From: Isoptericola cucumis
GTDB lineage: Bacteria > Actinomycetota > Actinomycetes > Actinomycetales > Cellulomonadaceae
Assembly: GCF_014635665.1 (NCBI RefSeq)
Contig: NZ_BMDG01000002.1
Span: forward strand, 186,001 to 250,000
Length of the DNA stretch: 64,000 nt
Reading direction: 5' to 3'
The notes under the pieces: generated by a model
Told to the model about the DNA's origin: nothing
Databases searched by the model: none
What the model saw: the letters and a program-made list of their open reading frames with translations, nothing else
Shown: piece by piece, positions 56,135 to 64,000 of the stretch
Numbering within the stretch: the first letter of the stretch is position 1
Layout of the letters: the number at the start of each line of letters is the position of its first letter
Position numbers and translations under genes: made by a program

Positions 56135-57277
56135 ATGACCGACGCGACCTCCCGCCCGCTGTGGATCGGCACGTACCCCCGGCCGGGCACCGCCCCGGGC
56201 AGCGGCGAGGGGGTGCACCGCGTCGACGTCGACCCGGCCGACGGTACGGTCCGGGCCGAGCGGCTCGTCGCGACCGTCCCGTCGCCCGCCTTCCTCGCCC
56301 TGCACCCGACCGGGCGCACGCTGTACGCCGTCTCCGAGACGCCCGCGGGCACGCTCTCCGCGTTCCGGCTCGACGGCCCGGAGGGCGACGCCGCGCCGGT
56401 CGTGTCCGGCGCCGTCGCGTCGGGCGGCGACGACCCCTGCCACGTCCTCGCCCTCCCGGACGCCGTCTGGGTCGCGAACTACGGCGACGGCGTGGCCGCC
56501 GCGCTGCCGGCCGACCCGGGCTCCGGCGACCTGGGCGCCGAGGCCGTCACGACCTTCCCCGGCGCAGGGTCCGGCCCGGTCGCCGCGCGCCAGGGCGGGC
56601 CGCACGCACACTTCGTCGCGGCGGCCGGCGACGACGTCGTGGTCAGCGACCTCGGCGCCGACGTGCTCCGGCGCTACCCGGCGTCCCCGGCCCCCGGCGG
56701 GTCCGTTGACGGGGGTGCTGACGAGTCCCCCGGGGACGTCGCGGCGACCCTGCCGCCCGGCACGGGGCCGCGGCACCTGGTGACGCTGCCGGACGGGTCG
56801 CTGGTCGTGGTGGGCGAGCTGGACGCGCGCGTGCACGTGCTGACGCCCGACGGCGACGGGTGGGCGCCCTCGTCGGCGGCCCCGGTGAGCGCGGGCGCGG
56901 CGGCCGGCACGGACTTCGCCTCCCACGTGACCCTCAGCGCCGACGGCATGCGGCTGCACGTCGGCGTGCGCGGCTCCGACGTGCTCGCCGTGCACCGCGT
57001 GCGGTACCCCGCCGGGTCGTCCGGGGCGCCGACGCTCGAGCACCTCGCCGACGTGCCGCTGGGCGAGGGCGCCTGGCCGCGGCACCACGCCGTCGTGTCG
57101 ACGCCCGCCGGCACGGGCGGGGCGGCCGGCGCGACGCCCGCGACGGAGCTGGTCGTCGTCGCCCTGCAGGGCACCTCGGAGCTGGCGACGGTCCGCGTCG
57201 ACACGACCACCGGCCGGGGCGAGGTCGTGAGCCGGTACGGGCTGCCCACCCCGCCGGCCTGCGTGCTGGAGGCGTGA
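56135..57277 (+). CDS. Lactonase-family beta-propeller protein
   Basis: A 380-residue seven-bladed beta-propeller of the 6-phosphogluconolactonase (YbhE/Pgl) family. Recurrent blade motifs are [43 protein letters not shown] and [20 protein letters not shown]. Catalytic-region residues GPHAHF and GTGPRHLV are also typical. It may act in the oxidative pentose phosphate pathway, but family members have varied functions. ATG 56135 is 6 nt after TAGGCT, a leaderless start. Its stop overlaps the mshA start. Confidence 0.85.
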   Translation: MTDATSRPLWIGTYPRPGTAPGSGEGVHRVDVDPADGTVRAERLVATVPSPAFLALHPTGRTLYAVSETPAGTLSAFRLDGPEGDAAPVVSGAVASGGDDPCHVLALPDAVWVANYGDGVAAALPADPGSGDLGAEAVTTFPGAGSGPVAARQGGPHAHFVAAAGDDVVVSDLGADVLRRYPASPAPGGSVDGGADESPGDVAATLPPGTGPRHLVTLPDGSLVVVGELDARVHVLTPDGDGWAPSSAAPVSAGAAAGTDFASHVTLSADGMRLHVGVRGSDVLAVHRVRYPAGSSGAPTLEHLADVPLGEGAWPRHHAVVSTPAGTGGAAGATPATELVVVALQGTSELATVRVDTTTGRGEVVSRYGLPTPPACVLEA

Positions 57278-58677
57278 TGCGTGACGCGCACACCACGGGT
57301 GCGGGCCGTCCGGGGCCGCGCGTCGCGATGCTGTCGGTGCACACGTCCCCGCTCGACCAGCCGGGCACCGGCGACGCCGGCGGGATGAACGTCTACGTGC
57401 TCGAGCTGTCCCGGGCGCTCGCGCGCCGGGGCGCGGAGGTGGAGATCTTCACGCGGGCGACGTCCTCCGCCCAGCCGCGCTGGGTGGACGTCGAGCCGGG
57501 CATCCGGGTGGCGCACGTCGCGGCGGGCCCCTTCGAGGGCCTGGACAAGCACGACCTGCCCGGCCAGCTCTGCGCGTTCGCGGCCGGGCTGATGCGGGCC
57601 GAGGCGCACCGTCCGCCGCACTGGTACGACGTCGTGCACAGCCACTACTGGCTCTCCGGCCAGGTGGGCTGGCTGGCCGGCGAGCGGTTCGACGTCCCGC
57701 TCGTGCACACCATGCACACGATGGCGCGGGTCAAGAACGCGGCGCTCGCCCCCGGCGACACCCCGGAGCCGCTCGGCCGGGTCGTGGGGGAGGAGCAGGT
57801 CGTCGCCGAGGCGGACGCGCTGGTGGCCTCGACGCGCGAGGAGGCCGACGAGCTGGTGCGCGAGTACCGGGCCGACCCGGACCGGGTGCACGTGGTGGCG
57901 CCGGGAGTCGACCTGGACACGTTCACGCCGCTGCCCGCCGGGCCCGACGGCGTTCATGACGCGGCGGCCCACGACGCGGCGAAGCGGGCGCTGCGCGAGC
58001 GGCTCGGGCTGCCGACCGACCGGCCGGTCGTGCTGTTCGCGGGCCGGGTGCAGCTCCTCAAGGGGCCCGACGTGCTGGTGCGCGCCCTCGGGGTGCTGGC
58101 CGACCACGCGAGCGAGTCCGCGGGCCGGGGTCCGCTGCCCGAGGGCGCCGCGGCCGACTGCTGGCGCGACGGCGGCGGCGCGCAGGTGCCCGCGCTCGTC
58201 GTGGTCGGCGGGGCCAGCGGTCGGCCGACGGCCGTGCGGGAGCTGGAGGCGCTCGCGCACCAGATGGGTGTGACCGACCACCTGGTCGTGCGTCCGGCCG
58301 CGCCCCGCGAGGAGCTCGTCGACTACTTCCGGGCGGCGGACGTCGTCGCCGTCCCGTCGCACAACGAGTCGTTCGGCCTCGTCGCCGCGGAGGCGCAGGC
58401 CGCCGGGACGCCGGTCGTCGCGGCCGCCGTCGGGGGCCTGCAGACGGTGGTGCAGGACGGCACCTCCGGCGTCCTCGTGCCCGACCACAGCCCGTGGACG
58501 TGGGCGCGCGTGCTCGGTGACCTGCTCGCCGACGACGAGCGGTTGCGCCGGCTCGCGGCGGGGGCGCGGCGGGCGAGCGAGCGCTTCTCGTGGGACGCGG
58601 CCGCGACCGCGATGCTCGACGTCTACGCGCAGGCCGCGAAGGTGCACGGGGCGCGCCGCGCCGACCCGCCGGCCTGA
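57277..58677 (+). CDS. mshA: D-inositol-3-phosphate glycosyltransferase (mycothiol)
   Basis: A 466-residue GT-B glycosyltransferase for the first step of mycothiol synthesis, joining UDP-GlcNAc to 1L-myo-inositol-1-phosphate. Family motifs are [43 protein letters not shown] and the late [29 protein letters not shown] short insertion near 290-305 ([15 protein letters not shown]) is longer than usual. Its ATG overlaps the lactonase stop by 1 nt. Mycothiol is the main thiol of this actinobacterial group. Confidence 0.95.
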   Translation: MRDAHTTGAGRPGPRVAMLSVHTSPLDQPGTGDAGGMNVYVLELSRALARRGAEVEIFTRATSSAQPRWVDVEPGIRVAHVAAGPFEGLDKHDLPGQLCAFAAGLMRAEAHRPPHWYDVVHSHYWLSGQVGWLAGERFDVPLVHTMHTMARVKNAALAPGDTPEPLGRVVGEEQVVAEADALVASTREEADELVREYRADPDRVHVVAPGVDLDTFTPLPAGPDGVHDAAAHDAAKRALRERLGLPTDRPVVLFAGRVQLLKGPDVLVRALGVLADHASESAGRGPLPEGAAADCWRDGGGAQVPALVVVGGASGRPTAVRELEALAHQMGVTDHLVVRPAAPREELVDYFRAADVVAVPSHNESFGLVAAEAQAAGTPVVAAAVGGLQTVVQDGTSGVLVPDHSPWTWARVLGDLLADDERLRRLAAGARRASERFSWDAAATAMLDVYAQAAKVHGARRADPPA

Positions 58678-58693
58678 CGCGCGCGCCGGGTCT

Positions 58694-58753
58694 TGCATCC
58701 GACCCTGCATCCGACCCTGCACCCGACCCTGCACCCGACCCTGCACCCGACCC
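58694..58753. repeat. 12-bp tandem repeat, five units
   Basis: Five head-to-tail copies of TGCAYCCGACCC fill the gap between the mshA stop and the convergent response regulator gene. The first two units have T and the last three have C at position 5. It is noncoding here, though it would encode an Asp-Pro-rich repeat if read through. It may vary in copy number. Confidence 0.9.
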
Positions 58754-58784
58754 GGCGTCGCCCCGCTCGTCCGTCCGGCCGTGG

Positions 58785-59405
58785 TCAGAGCATGCCGCGC
58801 TCGCGGGCGACGGCCGCGGCCTCCGTGCGGGACTGGGTGCCGAGCTTGGTGTTGACGTGCGCGAGGTGCGACTTCACGGTCGCGACGGACACGAACAGCT
58901 CGCGCGCGATGGCGTCGTTCGACCGGCCGGCGGCGACGAGCCGCAGCACCTCGAGCTCGCGCGCACTGAGGGACTCGCCCGGGTGCCGCATCCGCCCGAG
59001 CAGCCGCCGCTGCACGTCCGCGCCGAGCGCGACCTGCCCCGCCGCGGCCGACCGGACGGCGCCGGCGAGCTCCTCGGTGGGGGCGTCCTTGAGCAGGTAG
59101 CCGGTGGCGCCCGCCTCGACGGCGGCGAGGATGTCGGCGTCCGTGCCGTAGGTCGTCACGACGAGCACGGGGGTCGAGTGGTCGCGGACGACCGCGCCGG
59201 TCGCCTCCGCGCCGCCCATCCGGCCCGCGCCGAACCGCAGGTCGAGCAGGACGACGTCGGCGCGGCCGCCGTCCGCGAGCCACCGCAGCAGGTCCTCGGC
59301 GCTCGACGTCTCGTGCACCACCTGCATGTCCGGCTGGGTGTCGACGACGGCGCGCAGGCCGGCGCGGACGACCGGGTGGTCGTCGGCGAGGACGACGTCG
59401 ATCAT
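58785..59405 (-). CDS. LuxR/NarL-family response regulator
   Basis: A 206-residue response regulator. The receiver has LADDHP and phospho-acceptor Asp55 in VVLLDLRFGAG, followed by an unusual GRMGGAEATGAV stretch in place of the common MPGMDG loop. The LuxR helix-turn-helix (LSARELEVLRLVAAGRSNDAIARELFVSVATVKSHLAHVNTKLGT) is intact. It overlaps the kinase gene stop by 4 nt (ATGA). It probably controls the divergent ABC exporter at 60.9-62.8 kb. Confidence 0.94.
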   Translation of the reverse strand: MIDVVLADDHPVVRAGLRAVVDTQPDMQVVHETSSAEDLLRWLADGGRADVVLLDLRFGAGRMGGAEATGAVVRDHSTPVLVVTTYGTDADILAAVEAGATGYLLKDAPTEELAGAVRSAAAGQVALGADVQRRLLGRMRHPGESLSARELEVLRLVAAGRSNDAIARELFVSVATVKSHLAHVNTKLGTQSRTEAAAVARERGML

Positions 59406-60733
59406 CGGGGGGCCTCCGTGGGTCCGGCGGGCTGCGTGGTCGGCACCGTGACCGCCAGGGCGGTGCCGCCGCCCGGGGTCGTCTCCAGCGCGAGCGTCCC
59501 ACCCAGCTCGGCTGCGCGCGAACGGATGGCGGGCAGGCCGAACCCGCGCCCGCCGTGCCTGTCGGTCTGCCTGCCTGCCTGCCGGTCCGCGGGCGTCGTC
59601 GCGGCGTCGAACCCCTTCCCGTCGTCCACCACGTCGAGGGTGACCGTCTCGGGGGCGTAGGTGAGCGTCACCTGCGCGCGGGCGGCGTCCGCGTGCTCGG
59701 CCACGTTGGCGAGCGCGGACTGGGCGATGCGCAGCAGCCCGGTCTCCAGCGGGACGCCCAGCGGCCGCGGCGTGCCGCTGGTGCGCACCGTCACCGTCAG
59801 CGGCCGCCCGGTGCCCTCGTCCTGGCTCGCGTCGTGGCTCGCGTCGTGGCTCGCGTCGTGGCTCGTCTCCCGGTGGGTGGCCTCCGTCCGTTCCGCGACG
59901 CGGCGCAGCGCCTCGAGCAGCGTCGTGGTGCGCTCCAGGTCGGGCGGGGTGAGGTCGTGCACCACGCGGCGCGCCTCGGCGAGCCCGTCGCGGGCGGCGC
60001 CGCGGGCGTCGGCCAGGAGCGCCCGCACCCGGTCGTCGTCGGTGCCGACGGTGTTCTCCGCGGCGCGCAGCAGCAGCTCGATCGCCGAGAGGGACTGCGC
60101 GAGGGTGTCGTGGATGTCGCGCGCCAGCCGGGCGCGCTCGTGGGTGACCGCCCGCTCGCGCTCGGCCTGTGCGAGGTGCTGGCGGACCTCGGTCAGCTCG
60201 TCCACGGTGCGCTGGCGGGCCTGCGTCTCTCGCACGAAGGCCTCGATGCCCAGCACCACACCCACGGCGACGGCGCCCCCGAGCACGGGCCCGAGGACGT
60301 AGCCGGTCCAGGAGTCACCCGGCCCCACCTGCACCAGCAGGCCCTCGGCGACGGCGACGACGGTCGTGGCGGCGACCGCCACCACGCCCCGGTGCGGCCC
60401 GAGGACGTGCATCTGCAGGAACATGAACGGGAACGCGATCCACAGCGCCGCCGGCGTCAGCCACAGCAGCGCCACCCAGGCGAGGGCGAGCCCGGCGACC
60501 CACGCGGCGTCCGGCCACCAGGCGCCGCGCGGGGTGTCCACCGACCTCTCGTGCACGCGCACCACGATGCGTCCCCAGACGTAGACGCCGAGCAGCACGG
60601 CCGCCACGGCGACGGCCGGCCCGGTCCGGCCGGAGGGCGCCTGCACCACGGCCACCACGACGAGCACCGCGAGCAGGACGTCCAGCCCCAGGAACAGGCC
60701 GCGCGTCGCGGAGGGCACCCGGTGGCGGATCAC
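59402..60733 (-). CDS. Sensor histidine kinase (HisKA_3)
   Basis: A 443-residue membrane kinase. Six predicted helices (about 12-170) precede a coiled coil. The phospho-acceptor His208 is in LARDIHDTLAQSLSAIE. The ATPase domain (QSALANVAEHA, DVVDDGKGFD, GFGLPAIRSRAAELGG) is intact. Two low-complexity inserts stand out: SHDASHDASHDASQD (near 292-306) and a Gln/Arg/Asp stretch (DRQAGRQTDRHGGR). The GTG start is at 60733. It is coupled to its regulator and divergent from the ABC exporter. Confidence 0.92.
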   Translation of the reverse strand: MIRHRVPSATRGLFLGLDVLLAVLVVVAVVQAPSGRTGPAVAVAAVLLGVYVWGRIVVRVHERSVDTPRGAWWPDAAWVAGLALAWVALLWLTPAALWIAFPFMFLQMHVLGPHRGVVAVAATTVVAVAEGLLVQVGPGDSWTGYVLGPVLGGAVAVGVVLGIEAFVRETQARQRTVDELTEVRQHLAQAERERAVTHERARLARDIHDTLAQSLSAIELLLRAAENTVGTDDDRVRALLADARGAARDGLAEARRVVHDLTPPDLERTTTLLEALRRVAERTEATHRETSHDASHDASHDASQDEGTGRPLTVTVRTSGTPRPLGVPLETGLLRIAQSALANVAEHADAARAQVTLTYAPETVTLDVVDDGKGFDAATTPADRQAGRQTDRHGGRGFGLPAIRSRAAELGGTLALETTPGGGTALAVTVPTTQPAGPTEAPR

Positions 60734-60921
60734 CCGTCCACCGTAGCCGCGGGGAGCCGGCGCGCATCGTCCGAAAGGTGGAGCGCCGGGCCCACCCTTC
60801 GGCGCCGCGAGATCACCCCGGGTCCCGATGATCGCGGGGCCCTCGCAGCGGAGGCTGGAAGCAGTCCGGCAGCCGGTCCTGCGCCGCCTGCTCCCCGCGT
60901 CCCCGCAGCATGGAGGTACCC

Positions 60922-62019
60922 GTGTTCGTCGCCCTGCGCGATCTCAAGAACGCCCGCGGCCGGTTCGTCCTCATGTCGGTGGTGATCGTGCTGATCACCT
61001 TCCTCGTGACCTTCCTCGCGTCGCTCACCGCCGGCCTGGCCCGCGAGTCGACGTCGGCGGTGACGGACCTGCCGGCCGACCACGTCGCGTTCTCGATGCC
61101 GACGGCCGGCGACGACCCGGAGTTCACGGCCTCGAGCGTGACGTCCGACCAGTGGGAGGCCTGGGCGCAGGTGCCGGGCGTCGAGTCCGCCGAGCCGCTG
61201 GGTCTGGCCACCACCCGGGCGCAGTCCGACAGCACCACGGCCTCGGTGACCGCGCTGGGGGTGGCCGACGGCTCCGGCCTGGTGCCCGAGGGCGCCGGTG
61301 ATGTCGAGGAGGGGACCGTCGTCCTCAGCCCGGGCGCGGCGGACGCGCTCGGCGCGCAGGCGGGGGACACGGTCTCCCTGGCCGGCACCGAGCTCACCGT
61401 CGCCGCGACGACCGGCGCGGACCAGTCGTTCTCCCACACTCCGGTCGTGTGGACCACGCTCGACGACTGGCAGACGATCGGCGCCCGCGGCCCCGCCGCC
61501 GGGTCGGACGAGCCCGTCGCGACCGTCGTCGCGCTGACGACCACGGGGGCCGACGCCGCCCTCGCCGGCGCCGACGACGACCTCGGCACCACCACGGTCA
61601 CGACGTCGGACGCCCGGTCGGCCGTGTCCTCGTTCGCCGGGGAGAACACGTCCCTGACGACCATGCAGGCCTTCCTGCTCGTCATCTCCGCCCTCGTCGT
61701 GGGCGCGTTCTTCACCGTCTGGACGATCAGCCGCTCCGGCGACATCGCCGTGCTCAAGGCGCTGGGCGCCTCCACGCGCTACCTGCTGCGCGACGCGCTC
61801 GGCCAGGCGGCGGTGCTGCTGGTCGGCGGCGTCGCCCTCGGCACCGGTCTCACCGCCGCCGGCGCGGCGCTGCTGCCGGACGCCGTCCCGGTCGTCGTCA
61901 CCACCGCCACGACCCTCGTGCCCGCCGCGGGCCTGATCGTGCTCGGCCTCGTCGGCGCCGGGATCTCCGTCGCACGCATCACCCGCATCGACCCGCACGC
62001 GGCGCTCGCGGCCCGCTGA
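60922..62019 (+). CDS. ABC transporter permease (MacB/FtsX type)
   Basis: A 365-residue permease. One N-terminal helix (about 17-35), a large extracytoplasmic domain (about 40-240) and three C-terminal helices fit the FtsX/MacB family. Such proteins often export lipoproteins, lipids or peptides by a mechanotransmission mechanism. The C-terminal RSGDIAVLKALGASTRYLLRDALGQ is a hallmark. GTG 60922 is chosen over an ATG 12 nt upstream because GGAGG (60912-60916) stands at a proper distance. It pairs with the ATPase 56 nt downstream. Confidence 0.9.
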   Translation: MFVALRDLKNARGRFVLMSVVIVLITFLVTFLASLTAGLARESTSAVTDLPADHVAFSMPTAGDDPEFTASSVTSDQWEAWAQVPGVESAEPLGLATTRAQSDSTTASVTALGVADGSGLVPEGAGDVEEGTVVLSPGAADALGAQAGDTVSLAGTELTVAATTGADQSFSHTPVVWTTLDDWQTIGARGPAAGSDEPVATVVALTTTGADAALAGADDDLGTTTVTTSDARSAVSSFAGENTSLTTMQAFLLVISALVVGAFFTVWTISRSGDIAVLKALGASTRYLLRDALGQAAVLLVGGVALGTGLTAAGAALLPDAVPVVVTTATTLVPAAGLIVLGLVGAGISVARITRIDPHAALAAR

Positions 62020-62075
62020 GCCGCGTCACCACCCGCGTCACCACCGCACGTCACACCCACCGAAGGAGCAATCCC

Positions 62076-62771
62076 GTGGACCTGCACCTGGAGCACGTCA
62101 CCCTCGTCTACCCCGACGGCGACAGCACCCTGACGGCCGTCGACGACGTCGACCTGCACGTGGCCGCCGGCACGACGACCGCGCTGCTCGGCCCGTCGGG
62201 CGCCGGCAAGTCGAGCCTGCTGGCGGTGGCCGCAGGGCTGACCCGTCCCACCGGCGGCACGGTGCGGATCGGCGACGACGTCGTGCTCACCCCCACCACG
62301 ACCGTCGCGGCGTCCACCCGCGTGCGGCTCGAGAGCATCGGCATGGTCTTCCAGTCGCCGCAGCTGCTCGGCTCGCTCACCGCCCTCGAGCAGCTGGAGC
62401 TGCACGCCCACCTGCGCGGCCGGCGGCCGGCGAGCGTGCGGGAGCGCGCCCTGGAGCTGCTCGACGCCGTCGGGGTGGCCGACCACGCGGGCAAGCGGCC
62501 GGCGCAGCTGTCCGGCGGGCAGCGGCAGCGCGTCGCGATCGCGCGCGCCCTCGTCGGCCGGCCCGAGGTCCTGCTCGTCGACGAGCCGACGTCGGCGCTC
62601 GACCACGAGCGCGGGACGCGGGTCGTCGAGCTCATCACCGGGCTGGCCCGCGAGACCGGGGCCGCGACGCTGCTCGTGTCGCACGACGCCTCCACCCTCG
62701 CGACCGTCGACGCCACGGTGCGGATGCTCGACGCCCGGATCGAGGAGCCGGCGCCGCTCGCGGCGCGCTGA
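62076..62771 (+). CDS. ABC transporter ATPase (LolD/MacB type)
   Basis: A 231-residue ATPase with all motifs: Walker A GPSGAGKSS (about residues 39-47), signature LSGGQRQRVAIARAL and Walker B VLLVDEPTSALD, then the His switch VSHDAST. The sequence belongs to the LolD/MacB/FtsE group. It works with the FtsX-type permease just upstream. GTG 62076 follows GAAGGAG. The nearby two-component pair is the probable regulator, as in BceRS-type arrangements, but the kinase class differs from BceS. Confidence 0.94.
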   Translation: MDLHLEHVTLVYPDGDSTLTAVDDVDLHVAAGTTTALLGPSGAGKSSLLAVAAGLTRPTGGTVRIGDDVVLTPTTTVAASTRVRLESIGMVFQSPQLLGSLTALEQLELHAHLRGRRPASVRERALELLDAVGVADHAGKRPAQLSGGQRQRVAIARALVGRPEVLLVDEPTSALDHERGTRVVELITGLARETGAATLLVSHDASTLATVDATVRMLDARIEEPAPLAAR

Positions 62772-62847
62772 CCCGCCCGTCCCGTCACTGCCTGTCCCCG
62801 TGCCTGTTTCCGGTTCCCCGTCCCGTCCTCGTCAGAAGGAGACCTTC

Positions 62848-63273
62848 GTGAAGAAGCTCTACGTCGCCGCGGCCGTCTACGCGACCCTCGGCCTGCTCGC
62901 CGGCCTGTTCTACCGGACCTACACCGTCGCGCAGGACTTCACCGGGAGCACCCAGCTCGCGGTGACCCACACCCACCTGCTGGCGCTCGGCTTCATGGTG
63001 ATGCTGATCGTCCTCGCCCTCGACGCCACCCTGAAGATCTCCGGCTCCCGGTCGTTCTCGTGGTTCTTCGCCACCTACAACGCGGGGCTCCTGCTCACCG
63101 TCGGGGTCATGGTCTGGCACGGCATGCTGCAGGTGCAGGGCGAGACGGAGGTCAGCGGCGCCGTCCCCGGGATCGCCGGGCTCGGGCACATCCTGCTCAC
63201 CGTCGGGATGGTCGCGCTGCTGGTCTCCCTGCGGGCGCCGGTGCGCGACGCCGTCGCCCGCCGTCAGGCCTGA
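62848..63273 (+). CDS. DUF2871 membrane protein
   Basis: A 141-residue protein with four predicted helices (about 5-23, 38-58, 74-92 and 111-128). The family is DUF2871, function unknown. Conserved polar residues HTHLLALGF, YNAGLLLTVGVMVWHG and GLGHILLTVG could bind a metal or heme in the membrane. It is 77 bp after the ABC ATPase gene and may belong to its operon. GTG 62848 follows AGAAGGAG. The stop overlaps the convergent MFS gene by 10 nt. Confidence 0.82.
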   Translation: MKKLYVAAAVYATLGLLAGLFYRTYTVAQDFTGSTQLAVTHTHLLALGFMVMLIVLALDATLKISGSRSFSWFFATYNAGLLLTVGVMVWHGMLQVQGETEVSGAVPGIAGLGHILLTVGMVALLVSLRAPVRDAVARRQA

Positions 63274-64000
63274 GGCCCGGGCGCCGGCCGTCGTGACGCC
63301 CGCACCACCGCGCCGGACGCGACCAGGCCGAGGACGAGGAACACCCCGGCCACGAGCAGCGAGCCGCGGGTGGCGTCCGCGAAGCCGGCCGACAGGGCGT
63401 CCACGACCGCCGGCCCCTGGTCGCCCAGGTCACCGTGGGTGCCCTGGGCCCGCAGGCCCGAGATGACGTTCCCCGCGGAGCCGCTCGTCGCGTCGGCGAG
63501 CCGGTCGACCTGGCCGGCGGGGAGACCCTGGCCGTCGAGCGCCGCCGGCACCGTCGTGGCGAGCGAGACGGCCAGGGCCGTCCCGACCAGGGCGGTGCCC
63601 AGCGCCGAGCCGACCTGACGCACCGTGGACTGCGTCGCCGAGCCCTGGCCGGACTGCGCGGGCGGCACCTGCGCGAGCGTGGTGCTCGTGAGCTGGGCGG
63701 ACGCGAGCCCCAGCCCCACCCCGTAGACGACGAGGACGCCGGCCAGCAGCCACGGCGAGACGGTCGGCGTGACGACGAACGCCACGGCCGCCACGCCCAC
63801 GACCTCGAGCACCAGGCCGATCACGACGACGAGCGGGGCGCCCACCCGCTCGGCGAGGTGGCGGGCGGAGGCCCCGGAGGCGAACGCGCCGATCGCCATC
63901 GCCGCGAGGACGAGCCCGGCACCCATCGTGGACAGGGCCAGCACGTTCACCAGGAAGAGCGGCAGCACGAAGATGATGCCGAACTCGCCCACGGCGACGG
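63264..64000 (-). CDS. MFS transporter (DHA2-type), C-terminal part
   Basis: The reading frame runs off the right edge; the last 245 residues are present. At least seven hydrophobic segments are seen, with the motif GVGLGLASAQLTSTTLAQVPPAQSGQGSATQSTVRQVGSALGTALVG, typical of the 14-helix DHA2 drug/H+ antiporters (EmrB/QacA type). A long extracytoplasmic loop (about 165-205) separates the last two helices, as in that group. It ends with a 10-nt convergent overlap with DUF2871. Confidence 0.85.
   Translation of the reverse strand, partial: VAVGEFGIIFVLPLFLVNVLALSTMGAGLVLAAMAIGAFASGASARHLAERVGAPLVVVIGLVLEVVGVAAVAFVVTPTVSPWLLAGVLVVYGVGLGLASAQLTSTTLAQVPPAQSGQGSATQSTVRQVGSALGTALVGTALAVSLATTVPAALDGQGLPAGQVDRLADATSGSAGNVISGLRAQGTHGDLGDQGPAVVDALSAGFADATRGSLLVAGVFLVLGLVASGAVVRASRRPAPGPQA

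Overview
This window is an ordinary but gene-dense stretch of a very GC-rich actinobacterial chromosome. Coding density is near 95%, GTG starts are frequent and many stop/start overlaps are ATGA or GTGA. Several genes point to the lineage: mshA (mycothiol synthesis), lsr2, the F420 genes cofC/cofD, a DUF2342 zinc metallopeptidase, DUF3180, and the ftsH-folE-folP-folB/K order. Together they suggest a Micrococcales member near Cellulomonadaceae/Promicromonosporaceae. That placement is inferred from gene content, not from a search. No rRNA, tRNA, insertion sequence, prophage or CRISPR array was seen.

Layout. 1-5.7 kb: the end of an asparaginase gene, dtd, an LPQTG surface protein with a DUF4012 envelope protein, an OsmC peroxidase, a long hairpin and an NAD-dependent epimerase. 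5.8-10.4 kb: a giant FAD/Fe-S 2-hydroxyacid dehydrogenase, a membrane protein and a TetR regulator. 10.4-13.6 kb: a TetR-controlled operon of a degenerate ABC ATPase and a YhgE/Pip membrane protein. 13.6-19.2 kb: nitroreductase, a MocR/aldo-keto reductase divergent pair, a cupin, cofD-cofC and a thiamine-binding-type protein. 19.4-21.2 kb: a modular protein with a nuclease-like head and a RAMA-like tail. 21.2-25.7 kb: a drug-type ABC exporter with a divergent WYL regulator, an MDR oxidoreductase and a VOC protein. 25.8-28.7 kb: metY-metX behind a tiny Cys/Met-containing leader peptide. 28.8-35.0 kb: an NlpC/P60 hydrolase, a membrane protein/histidine kinase/response regulator operon, GNAT and alcohol dehydrogenase, and a 66-bp perfect palindrome. 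35.0-52.8 kb: the conserved core block ppa | dacB, DUF2342, tilS, hpt, ftsH, folE, folP, folB-folK, DUF3180, two PH-domain proteins, DUF2520, panC, panD, nadB, with nadC convergent. 53.9-58.7 kb: lysS, a 55-aa membrane peptide, lsr2, lactonase and mshA. 58.8-64 kb: a second two-component pair, a MacB/LolD-type ABC exporter, DUF2871 and the end of an MFS transporter.

How the genes work together. The 40-53 kb block supplies folate, pantothenate and NAD precursors from tightly coupled reading frames. metX/metY make homocysteine by direct sulfhydrylation. Three exporter systems each sit beside their own regulator (TetR, WYL, two-component). Several genes have a -10-like hexamer exactly 6 nt before the start codon, as expected for leaderless transcripts.

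The least ordinary signals are the MTRRMCR leader peptide before metY, the RAMA-like protein with a broken nuclease motif, the ABC ATPase lacking the Walker A lysine, the proline-rich tail on FolB-FolK, and the two very long palindromes.
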